This document shows, piece by piece, positions 9,069-18,000 of a stretch of 64,000 bases of DNA. A program made the translations under genes and the position numbers. The DNA is from Burkholderia cepacia (lineage in GTDB: Bacteria; Pseudomonadota; Gammaproteobacteria; Burkholderiales; Burkholderiaceae). Each line of letters begins with the position of its first letter. Positions within the stretch are counted from its first letter, which is position 1. The DNA lies in assembly GCF_001039005.1 (NCBI RefSeq), contig NZ_LDWR01000009.1, positions 1 through 64,000 of the forward strand, read 5' to 3'. The notes under the pieces were generated by a model. The model saw nothing but the letters and a program-made list of their open reading frames with translations, had not been told where the DNA came from and did not search any database.

Positions 9069-9998
9069 ATGAAGCCCGAGCTGCTGGTCCTCATCGCATT
9101 GCGCGGCGACGCGCATCGCGAGATCGCCGCGTCGTTCGACGTGCGTTATGCCCCGACCCCCGAGGAGCGCGAACGCGCGATCGCCGAATCCGGCGGCACG
9201 ATTCGCGCGGTGCTGACCAACGGCAGCACGGGCCTGGCCGCTGCCGAGATCGATCGGCTCCCGCAACTGACGTTCGTCAGCGCGCTCGGCGCGGGCTACG
9301 AGCACATCGACGTCGTGCATGCGAAGGCGCGCGGCATTACCGTGGTCACGGGCGCGGGCACCAACGACGATTGCGTCGCCGATCACGCGTTCGCGCTGCT
9401 GCTCGCGGCGGTGCGCGGCGTCGTGCGGCTCGATGCGAAAACCCGCGCGGGCGTGTGGCGTGAGGGGTTGCCGATGCCGCCGAACGTGTCGGGCAAGAAG
9501 CTCGGCATCGTCGGGCTCGGCAAGATCGGCGAGAAGTGCGCGCGCCGTGCGGCCGGCTTCGACATCGAGATCGGTTATCACAACCGCTCGGCGAAGCCCG
9601 TTCCTTACCGTTATTTCGACCGGATCGATGCGCTCGCGCAGTGGGCCGATTTCCTGATCGTCGCGACGCCGGGCGGCGCGGACACGCGGCACCTGATCGA
9701 TCGCGCGGTGCTCGATGCGCTTGGCCCCGGCGGTTTTCTCGTCAACGTGTCGCGTGGCAGCGTCGTCGATACCGCAGCTTTGGCGGATGCGCTGCGCGAA
9801 GGGCGCATCGCGGGTGCCGGGCTCGACGTGTATGAAGGTGAACCCGAGCCGCCGCGCGCGCTGACGGATCTCGACAACGTCGTGCTGACGCCGCACATGG
9901 GCGGCTGGTCGCCCGAGGCACTCGATCGTTCGGTGCAGCAGTTTCTCGACAACGCGGCGCGGCATTTCGCGGGGCAGCCGGTGCTGACGCCCGTTTAA
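9069..9998 (+). CDS. D-isomer-specific 2-hydroxyacid dehydrogenase
   Basis: This 309-residue NAD(P)H-dependent dehydrogenase has the Rossmann motif GIVGLGKIG at about residues 142-150 and the catalytic trio in NVSRGSVVD (Arg), DVYEGEP (Glu) and TPHMGGWS (His). Members reduce glyoxylate, hydroxypyruvate or other 2-oxoacids in the cytoplasm. It is divergent from the osmF operon. Glyoxylate/hydroxypyruvate reductase is the most likely activity, but the substrate cannot be fixed from sequence. Confidence 0.88.
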   Translation: MKPELLVLIALRGDAHREIAASFDVRYAPTPEERERAIAESGGTIRAVLTNGSTGLAAAEIDRLPQLTFVSALGAGYEHIDVVHAKARGITVVTGAGTNDDCVADHAFALLLAAVRGVVRLDAKTRAGVWREGLPMPPNVSGKKLGIVGLGKIGEKCARRAAGFDIEIGYHNRSAKPVPYRYFDRIDALAQWADFLIVATPGGADTRHLIDRAVLDALGPGGFLVNVSRGSVVDTAALADALREGRIAGAGLDVYEGEPEPPRALTDLDNVVLTPHMGGWSPEALDRSVQQFLDNAARHFAGQPVLTPV

Positions 9999-10035
9999 GT
10001 ATCGTTCGAATCAAGTCTAGTTGCGATCAAGCGAT

Positions 10036-10078
10036 GCGGACGGCAACCGACGTCGAGGAGACGCCGGTCGCCGTCCGC
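10036..10078. terminator. stem-loop between two convergent genes
   Basis: GCGGACGGC at 10036-10044 pairs with its complement at 10070-10078, and ACCG/CGGT extends the stem inward after one mismatch. It lies between the convergent dehydrogenase and S15 peptidase genes. There is no clear T-tract. Confidence 0.5.
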
Positions 10079-10098
10079 GTTGAGTCACGCGAGCTCGC

Positions 10099-12063
10099 TC
10101 AGGACGAAACCGACGCGAGTGGCACCGTGACCGACGTGCCGGCCGGATCGAGCGTCAGGCCCGTGCCCGGCGTCGGCCGCAGCGTCGCCTCGTTGTCGCT
10201 CGAGAGGACGACGAGGCTCAGCCGGTGGCCGGCTTCCACCTTGTAGTCGCGCGGCATGAACGTCAGCTTCAGGTCGTACGGCATCCCGGGCAGCACGGGT
10301 TCCGACAGCCAATCGGACAAGCGGTTGCGCGGGTCGGTCCATGCGCGCGTGACGATCGTGGCCGTGCCGTCCGGCGCGCGGTCGACGAGCAACGCCGTCA
10401 CGTTGGCCACACCTGTGAAGGTCAGCCTGACGCGTGCGGTCGCGGCGCCGGACAGGCGCGTCGCGGCCGTGAGCGGCGCGGTCTCGAAGCGGCTGCGGTT
10501 TTCGCCGGTCGGCGCGTTCGCCAGCGTGAGCGCGGTAATGCGCGCATCGTCGGTGAAGCGTGCGAGCGGGCCGCCAGTCGGCATCCGCAGCAGCGTGCCG
10601 GTGCCCGTGCCGTCGCCGCCCGCGAAATACGTGACCGGCGTGGCATGACGTGCGGCCCAGTCCGATTCCTTCAGCAGCTTGCCGTCGGCCTGTTCGATCA
10701 CCGCGCGCGGATCGTGCTCGACGCCGTTGTCAAAACCGATCAGGTAGCGCGTAAACCACCGGTTCACCTCCGCGGTCCACGCGTCGGCCATCGCCGGCAC
10801 GCGTGACGGATCGGTGTGCTTCAGGCGGTGCAGCCACAGCTGCGTCGGCACGCCCTGGCGCCGCATCGCGAGATACCATGAGGTCGACTGGTCGACGCGC
10901 ACGTTGTCGTCGGTCAGCCCCTGCGCGACGAGCGCCGGCGCGACTGCGAACGCGGTCGGGATGTCGCGCGCGGCCCAGAACGGCGAATAGTCGCCGGTCT
11001 TGCGGTCTTCCTGCTGCAACGCTTCGTCGATCAGGTGCGTGCAGCGCTCCGGGTGCGCGTTCGTCAGCAACGCCTTGATATAGACGTCGACGTCCTCGCC
11101 TTGATAGCCTTCCGGCGCACGCACGAGCCCGCCCGAGCGGTAGTAGCCGTACATGTTCGTCAACCCGGCGACCGGCACGATCGCGTCGAGCCCGCGCGTG
11201 CGCAGGCTCGCGACCATCTTCGGCAGCGTGCCGTCGTACGACACGCCGTACATGCCGACGTGGCCCGTCGACCAGTTCGCGACGACCGTCTTGCCGCTCG
11301 CGTCCTTCGCGGTCGCATCGCGGCCGAGCCAGCGGATCACCGACGCCATCGCGACCGATTCGTCGCGCGTCAGGATCGTCGGGCAGCCATCCGAGCCGGC
11401 GGTGCCGAGCGAATCCGCATAGACGATCGTGAAGCCGCGCGGCACGAAGTAGCTTTCGATCCACGAGCGCCCGGCGGCGGCCGCTTCGACCTGTTGCAGC
11501 ATCCGCACCTGCGGTGCGGCGGCCATGATGCGCGCGGACGCCGATGCGGATACCGACGCGGATGCGTTCGCGGCCGGATGTGGCGTGCCGTCGAGTTCGA
11601 CATCGACGTTGTGGTCGGGGCTGTCGGCAAGCCCGGCGTAGTACGGGCTCGCGAGCACGATGACGGGCGTGCGTGCGCCGTTCGCGGTTTCGGCCGGACG
11701 CACGATGCGCACGTGGATGCGGTCGCGCGTGCCGTCGCCGTCGGAATCGACCGGTGTGTCGACCCACGCGTTTTCCTCGATCGTGCCGCCCGACAGCGAC
11801 GGCTGCACCTGGCCGTTCGTAATCACGGGCCGGTAGCGCCCGCCGCTGGCCGGGTTGGCGTACGGGACGCCGGACGGCGAAACTCGTGACGCCAGCGACC
11901 GCGTGTCGGCCGCCGATGCGGCGGCCCCATCCTGTTGGCCCTGCGCGAGCGCGGAGGCGCCCGCCACGCTGCCGCCGTCGTCGCCGCCGCAGGCGGCGAG
12001 CGTTGCGGCCGCAACGAGCGCGGGAAGCCACGCGCGCCGCAATCCGGTTCGATGAATGTTCAT
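10099..12063 (-). CDS. S15-type X-Pro dipeptidyl-peptidase / CocE-like lipoprotein
   Basis: The 654-residue protein starts at the ATG at 12063, which begins a lipoprotein signal (MNIHRTGLRRAWLPALVAAATLAACGG, lipid-modified Cys near residue 24). The alpha/beta-hydrolase domain carries the S15 nucleophile motif GMYGVSYDGTLP; a C-terminal galactose-binding-like PepX_C domain begins near the FTDDARITALTL stretch. Known relatives release X-Pro dipeptides or hydrolyse cocaine-like esters. Lipid anchoring suggests action in the periplasm or at the outer membrane. It appears monocistronic. Confidence 0.85.
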   Translation of the reverse strand: MNIHRTGLRRAWLPALVAAATLAACGGDDGGSVAGASALAQGQQDGAAASAADTRSLASRVSPSGVPYANPASGGRYRPVITNGQVQPSLSGGTIEENAWVDTPVDSDGDGTRDRIHVRIVRPAETANGARTPVIVLASPYYAGLADSPDHNVDVELDGTPHPAANASASVSASASARIMAAAPQVRMLQQVEAAAAGRSWIESYFVPRGFTIVYADSLGTAGSDGCPTILTRDESVAMASVIRWLGRDATAKDASGKTVVANWSTGHVGMYGVSYDGTLPKMVASLRTRGLDAIVPVAGLTNMYGYYRSGGLVRAPEGYQGEDVDVYIKALLTNAHPERCTHLIDEALQQEDRKTGDYSPFWAARDIPTAFAVAPALVAQGLTDDNVRVDQSTSWYLAMRRQGVPTQLWLHRLKHTDPSRVPAMADAWTAEVNRWFTRYLIGFDNGVEHDPRAVIEQADGKLLKESDWAARHATPVTYFAGGDGTGTGTLLRMPTGGPLARFTDDARITALTLANAPTGENRSRFETAPLTAATRLSGAATARVRLTFTGVANVTALLVDRAPDGTATIVTRAWTDPRNRLSDWLSEPVLPGMPYDLKLTFMPRDYKVEAGHRLSLVVLSSDNEATLRPTPGTGLTLDPAGTSVTVPLASVSS

Positions 12064-12670
12064 TTCGACCTCGTTCTTGTTCGTGATTGTCGTGAACCGG
12101 CCGGCTCGCGATATGCCCCCTGCGGCCTGGCCGGGTGCTGCGTCGGATGAAGCGGAACTGCACCTTCGAAAGCGCCGGACGACATGCCCGGGTGTCACGG
12201 CCGGTGTCGACGCGCGTCGTGCGGCGCGCAACCCGGCGAGCGTCGGGGCAATCGCATCGCCCCGACCGGAAAGCGTCAGCGCGGCAGCGGGTTCGGGCCG
12301 CGCGGTCGAAGCCATGCCGATGGCATGACTCGAATGCAGGAGTGCGAATCAAATGCGGGCATGCCCGACCTTCCTTCAGGTTTCAGATGAAACGGAACGG
12401 CACGATGCGATGAGGCGGGGATGTTGCGAACAGCGGTGCTGCAACGGCAGGAAAGCGCGACACATGTCGGCACGGCTGGCCGGATTTCTTTCCGGAAGCT
12501 TGCGCAAACTTATCTCAGTGAAATCTTGGTGTCAAACTTTTTTAGTTTGTATCAAACAAAGTTTCTAATCGCGTATCGCACGTCGCAGCCAATCCGGGCG
12601 GCATCGGTCTCAATTTCGCCGAAATCGATCCGTAAACAATAAAAAACAGTCTGAAAGGAGAGAGAGGGCA
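12064..12670. other. 607-bp intergenic region with AT-rich inverted repeats
   Basis: I find no convincing gene here. The S15 peptidase promoter should lie at its left end and the promoter of the 269-residue protein at its right. At 12531-12572 there is an AT-rich block with CAAACT-TTTTT-AGTTTG (12533-12549) and a second small repeat AAAC-aaa-GTTT (12554-12564). The block resembles one at 26153-26195. A strong ribosome site AAGGAGAG at 12655-12662 precedes the next gene. Confidence 0.5.
12531..12572. repeat. AT-rich inverted-repeat element, copy A
   Basis: The element begins GTCAAACTTTTTT, contains arms AAACTTT (12534-12540) and AAAGTTT (12558-12564), and ends TAATCGC. A similar element with the same ends and the same arms lies at 26153-26195. 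Its role is unknown; a regulator-binding site is one option. Confidence 0.4.
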
Positions 12671-13480
12671 ATGACGATTTCGGTCACGGCGGCGGGCGGC
12701 CTTTCGCTCGCGCAGATGGCGCAGACGGCGCTCGATGGGCGCCAGCAGGCGGACACGGCGTCCGGGAAACCGGAGGACCCGCCGCTTGTGATCCGAGCAC
12801 TCGATCAGGAAGCGATGCAGGCGGCGCGCATGAAGCAGATGTCGATCCTGGGCGACCTGACGAGGAAGCTGCGCGGCATCACCAGCCAGCTCGCGACGAG
12901 CATGCACGAGATCATCGCGAAGCGTCCGGATCTGGCCGACGCGCAGTTCGATTTCATGACCGACAGCGGCCGGATCAAGGTCGTGTCGAAGACGATGACG
13001 GAAAGCGATCGCGCGTGGGTGGAGTCGACGCTGAACGCGAACGCGGGCCTCGTGCTCGCAACACGCGATTTTCACGAGCAGGCCGTCGACTTCGCCGAGC
13101 AGGGCGCTGCCGCGGTGGGCGACACGTTCACGGACGACGATCGCAAGGTGGCCAGCCAGCGCGCCGATGCGGACTTCCACTTCATGAGCGAGATCAACGC
13201 CTCCGTCGCGCGCAACCAGAAGTTTGAAGAGATCGGCGGGCATTTCACCACGCAGGATGGCACGCGGCTGAAGTTCGAGCAGTCGGCCGGCAGCGCGCGC
13301 GGCACGCTCGCGTTGCTGGATACCGATCGTCAGTTGTCGTCGGGCGCGGCGGTTTTCGTCGACGATGCAGGTCGGAAGACGTACGGCAGGCGCGCGAACC
13401 TGATCGACGTCGGCCTGGGCGGCGCGTTCGAAGACATCCTGAACGGCAGCAACAGCGTCGGTTTCCACGAGATCGCGTAA
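12671..13480 (+). CDS. conserved-looking protein of unknown function, 269 residues
   Basis: The gene has normal codon bias and a strong ribosome site (AAGGAG about 9 bases before the ATG), so it is real. The product is soluble, without signal peptide or membrane helix. It is rich in Asp, Ala and Gln, with a probable helical segment at about residues 45-85 (EAMQAARMKQMSILGDLTRK) and a mixed C-terminal half. I recognise no family. The gene stands alone, convergent with the LolC-like permease gene, with an AT-rich repeat element 100 bp upstream. Confidence 0.7.
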   Translation: MTISVTAAGGLSLAQMAQTALDGRQQADTASGKPEDPPLVIRALDQEAMQAARMKQMSILGDLTRKLRGITSQLATSMHEIIAKRPDLADAQFDFMTDSGRIKVVSKTMTESDRAWVESTLNANAGLVLATRDFHEQAVDFAEQGAAAVGDTFTDDDRKVASQRADADFHFMSEINASVARNQKFEEIGGHFTTQDGTRLKFEQSAGSARGTLALLDTDRQLSSGAAVFVDDAGRKTYGRRANLIDVGLGGAFEDILNGSNSVGFHEIA

Positions 13481-13500
13481 CGCCGCACCGGCCGTCGCGC

Positions 13501-14769
13501 CTATTCGTCGCGCAGCGCTTCGGCCGGCCGCAACCGCGCGGCGCGCCAGCTCGGGTAGAGCGTCGCGACGCACGACATCAGGAACGCGGCTGCGGCGATC
13601 TCGATCACGTCGATCGCCGCGAGCTTCGATGGCAGCGAGCTGAGGAAATACACGGACGGCGTCAGGAAGCGGATGCCGAGCAACTGCTCGATCGCCGGCA
13701 GTACCCACGGGATGCTCACCGCGATCGCGCAGCCGAGCGCGACGCCCGCCAGCGTACCGGCGAAACCGATCGTCATCCCCTGGATCGCGAAGATCTTCGT
13801 GATCGACCCGGGCGGCGCGCCGAGCGTGCGCAGGATTGCGATGTCGCCCTGCTTCTGCGTGACGGTCATCACGAGCGACGACACCAGGTTGAACGCGGCG
13901 ACCGCGACGATCAGCATCAGGATCAGCGACAGCATGCGCTTCTGCAGCCGCTCGGCTTCGAACCACGTGCGGTTCTGCCGCGTCCAGTCGCGGATATAGA
14001 GATCGCCCGACAGCGTGCGCGACAGCGCCAGCGCGATGTCCGGCGCGCGCTGGAGATCGTCGAGACGCAGCCGGATGCCGGTCGGCGCGGGCGCGTTGAA
14101 CAGCGTCTGTGCGTCGCGGATGTGGATGTACGCGAGTGCGCTGTCGTATTGATAGTGGCCCGACTCGAACGTGCCGACCACGTTGAACTGGCGGAACCGC
14201 GGCAGCGCGTCGCCGATGCGCGCGCTGTTGCCGGGCGCGAAGAACGTGATGCGGTCGCCGATCTTCACGTGCAGCGCATCGGCCAGCGCCGCGCCGAGCA
14301 CGATGCCCATCTCGCCCGGCACGAGCGCGTCGAGGCGCCCGGTCTTCAGCTTGCGCGCGATCTCGGACACGCGCGGCTCGAGCACCGGATCGATACCGCG
14401 CAGCGCGACGCCCGTCACGCTGCCCGCATTCGTCAGCAGCGCCTGCGCGTCGACATAGGGCGCGACGGCGCGCACGGCGGGGTTCCGCAGCGATTCGTGC
14501 GCGGTGAGCCGCCAGTCGGGCATCGCGCCGGACGGCGAGAAGATTTCCACATGCGCGAGCACCGACAGCATCCGGTCGCGTACCTCGGTACGAAAACCGT
14601 TCATCACCGACAGCACGACGATCAGCGCGGCGACGCCGAGCGCGATGCCGGCCATCGCGGCGCCGGCGATGAACGACACGAAGCCGTCGCCGGCCGAGCG
14701 CCGGCCGCCGCGCGCGTAGCGCAGCCCGATCTGCCATTCGAACGGGAGTTTCAAGCGGTTTCCTTTCAT
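13501..14769 (-). CDS. lolC: LolC/LolE-type lipoprotein-releasing ABC permease
   Basis: This 422-residue inner-membrane protein has the LolC/E layout: a first membrane helix near residues 28-55 (SFIAGAAMAGIALGVAALIV), a large periplasmic MacB-like domain, and three C-terminal FtsX helices (about 270-410). LolCDE extracts lipoproteins from the inner membrane and passes them to LolA. The N-terminal WQIGLRYARGG is typical. No LolD ATPase gene is adjacent, which is unusual because lolC and lolD are normally neighbours, so it may be a second copy or borrow an ATPase encoded elsewhere. Confidence 0.82.
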   Translation of the reverse strand: MKGNRLKLPFEWQIGLRYARGGRRSAGDGFVSFIAGAAMAGIALGVAALIVVLSVMNGFRTEVRDRMLSVLAHVEIFSPSGAMPDWRLTAHESLRNPAVRAVAPYVDAQALLTNAGSVTGVALRGIDPVLEPRVSEIARKLKTGRLDALVPGEMGIVLGAALADALHVKIGDRITFFAPGNSARIGDALPRFRQFNVVGTFESGHYQYDSALAYIHIRDAQTLFNAPAPTGIRLRLDDLQRAPDIALALSRTLSGDLYIRDWTRQNRTWFEAERLQKRMLSLILMLIVAVAAFNLVSSLVMTVTQKQGDIAILRTLGAPPGSITKIFAIQGMTIGFAGTLAGVALGCAIAVSIPWVLPAIEQLLGIRFLTPSVYFLSSLPSKLAAIDVIEIAAAAFLMSCVATLYPSWRAARLRPAEALRDE

Positions 14770-15060
14770 TTCGATTCGAGCCGTGTCGAGCCGCGCATTC
14801 TAGCGAACGCGGCGCGGCCGCGTGCGGAGGCCGGGAGGCGGATGAAATGCCGCCCGACCGGCCGGTCATCGGCCGGCGTTGCGCGCCGGCACACCGATAT
14901 TTCCATCGTTTCGGCGCTGACCCATAATGACGGCCAGCATCCAGTCGAACAAAACATTCCAAGCATTCACGGCGCAACCAGGGCCGCGCCGCCACAGACC
15001 AATAAATCTCGGGGTACGTCGCCGCAGCCGGCAGCACGTCCTTGACAAGGAAATAACAAA

Positions 15061-18000
15061 ATGGATTTGCTGCGCTTCCTGCTGCTCCTGCCGATTCGCG
15101 CGGCCGGGTTCGTCCGGCGCCTGCTCGGCCGCGTGCTGCGGCCGCTGGTCGGCGACGTGTCGTGGACGGCGCCCGCGTGGCCCGGCGTGACCGCCGCGGC
15201 CGTGCGCCGCCGCCCGTGGCATGCCGGCGGCATCGTGCTGCTCGCGGCCGCGCTCGGGTACGGCGCATATTGGTTCAAGCATCGGCCGAAGCCCCCTGAG
15301 CCCCAGACTGTCGGCTTCACCGTGAAGGCGCCGGCGATCACGACCTACGAAGCGGACGACAGCGGCAAGCCGAAGATCACCGTGCATCCGCTCGAAGTGG
15401 CGTTCGCGCAATCGGCCGCGCCGATCGAACTCGTCGGCAAGCCGGCCGGGCAGGGCATCGAGATGACGCCCGCGCTCAAGGGCGCGTGGGAATGGGCCGA
15501 CGACAAGACGCTGCGCTTTACGCCGGCGGCCGACTGGCCGGTCGGCGCGCACGTCGAGGTGCGCTTCGCGGTGCATCAGGTGTTCGCGCCGCAGGTGGTG
15601 ATGCGCGACGACCATTTTGCGTTCGACCTGCCGGCGTTCACCGCGACGTCGGGCGACAACCAGTTCTACCAGAACCCCGACAATCCGGCGGAGAAGCAGG
15701 CGCTGCTGCAGCTGCGCTTCAACTATCCGGTCGATCCGGCCGAGCTCGAGAAGCGCATCGGCCTCGTGCTGCTTGCCCGCGACGGCAAGACCGCGACGCC
15801 GCTGCGCTACACGGTCAACTACGACAAGATGAAGACGAGCGCGTGGGTCTACTCGCAGCCGCTCGAGATTCCGCGCGATCCGCTGACAGTGCGGCTCGAC
15901 GTCGACAAGGGCGTGAAGAGCGCGCGCGGCGGCGACGGCACGCCGGCCGTGCTGCATGCGACGGTCGGCGTGCCGGGGCTCTACAGCCTGTCGATCGCCA
16001 ACGTCGCGCCGACGCTCGTCGACAACGAGCGTTACGAACCCGAACAGGTGCTCGTCGCGGAAACCTCCGACGGCGTGCGCAGCGCCGATCTCGCCGCGCG
16101 CGCGAAAGCGTGGGTGCTGCCGAAGCGCAAGCCGGGCGTCGATCAGTCGGATGACGATCCGCCGTACGAATGGAACGTGGCCGACATCAGCGATGCGGTG
16201 CTGAAGCAGTCGAAGCCGCTGCCGCTCGAAGCGGTGCCGACCGAGAACGACTTCGCGACGCTGCAGAGCTTCAAGTATCACGCGACGCCGGGCGACCGCA
16301 TCGTCGTGCGTTTCGAGGGCGACCTGAAGTCGGCGGGCGGTTACCTGCTCGGCGCGCCGGTGACGACCGCGTTCACGGTGCCCGACTATCCGAAGCTGCT
16401 GCGTTTCATGGCCGACGGTTCGCTGCTGTCGATGAGCGGCAGCAAGCGGCTGTCGGTCGTGTCGCGCAACCTGCCGGGGATGAAGGTCGAGATCGGCCGC
16501 GTGCTGCCCGACCAGCTCCAGCATCTCGTGAGCTTCAACAACGGCACGTACGCGCGGCCCGAGCTGTCGTATTCGTTCAGCGAGGATCACATCGTCGAGC
16601 GCTTCGTGCAGACGCGGGCGTTCCCGGCCGGCGACCCCGGCAAGGCGCATTACGAAGGCGTCGATCTCGGCCAGTACCTGAAGGGCGGCAAGCGCGGCGT
16701 GTTCCTGCTGCACCTGTCGAAGTACGACCCAGCCGCCGAGAAGAAGAAAGCCGACGATGCGAAGGACAGCGATGCGTCGTCCGGCGACAGCAGCCAGGAT
16801 CAGTCCGACAACGCCGATGCGGGCGATAGCAACAGCAACGGCAACGGCGACGACAGCGACAACGCGCTCGGCGACACGCGCCTGATCGTCGTGACCGATC
16901 TCGGGATGCTGGTCAAGCGCGCGCTGGATGGCAGCCAGGACGTGTTCATCCAGTCGATCCGCAACGGCCGCCCGGTTGCGGGCGCAACCGTGTCGGTGCT
17001 CGCGGTGAACGGCCAGGCGCTGTTCACGCAGACCACCGGCGCCGACGGCGTCGTGCATTTCCCCGCGTTCAAGGGGCTCGACCGCGAGAAGCGTCCGCAA
17101 CTGTATGTCGTGAAGAAGGACACCGACCTGTCGTTCCTGCCGGTGGCCGGCCGCGACCGCCAGCTCGACTTCTCGCGCTTCGACGTCGACGGCGAACGCA
17201 ACGCGACGGGCCAGGGGCAGCTGTCCGCGTACCTGTTCTCGGACCGCGGCCTGTACCGGCCCGGCGATCCGTTCCACATCGGCCTGATCGTGCGCGCGGC
17301 GAGCTGGGCGCGCAGCCCAGCCGGCGTGCCGCTGCAGGCGGAGATCGTCGACCCGCGCGGGATCACCGTCGAGCGCAAGCCGGTATCCGTCGACGCGACG
17401 GGCTTCACGGAGATCGGTTATACGACGGCCGAAACGGCGCCGACCGGCACCTGGACGGTCAACCTGTACATCGTCAAGGACGGCCAGCCCGGCGCCGAGC
17501 CGATCGGCAGCACGACGGTGCAGGTGAAGGAGTTCCTGCCCGACCGGATGAAGGTCGACGCGAAGCTGTCGCAGCAGGTCGTCGAAGGGTGGGTGAAGCC
17601 GAAGGGGCTGAAGGGCATCGTCGATGCGCAGAACCTGTTCGGTACGCCGGCCGAGAAGCGCCGCGTCGCGGCGACGCTGACGCTGCGCCCCGTGTGGCCG
17701 TCGTTCCGCAGCTGGCAGGGCTACCATTTCTTCGACGCGCGGCGCGCGAAGGAAGGCTATACGACGACGCTGCAGGACGGCACGACCGACGACAAGGGCC
17801 ATGCCGAGTTCGACCTCGATCTCGACAAGTACGCGGACGCGACCTACCAGGTCTACTTCCAGGCGAAGGCGTATGAAGCGGAAGGCGGGCGCAACGTCGC
17901 CGCGAACGCGCAAGCGCTCGTGTCGAACAACGACTGGCTCGTCGGCTACAAGTCGGCCGACGATCTCGGCTACGTGAAGCGCGGCAGCCCGCGCACGGTG

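Noticed and set aside
12533-12549. Rho-independent terminator at the CAAACT/AGTTTG repeat
   Set aside because: The stem is AT-rich and weak, and no gene ends just before it; an operator or structural element is more likely.
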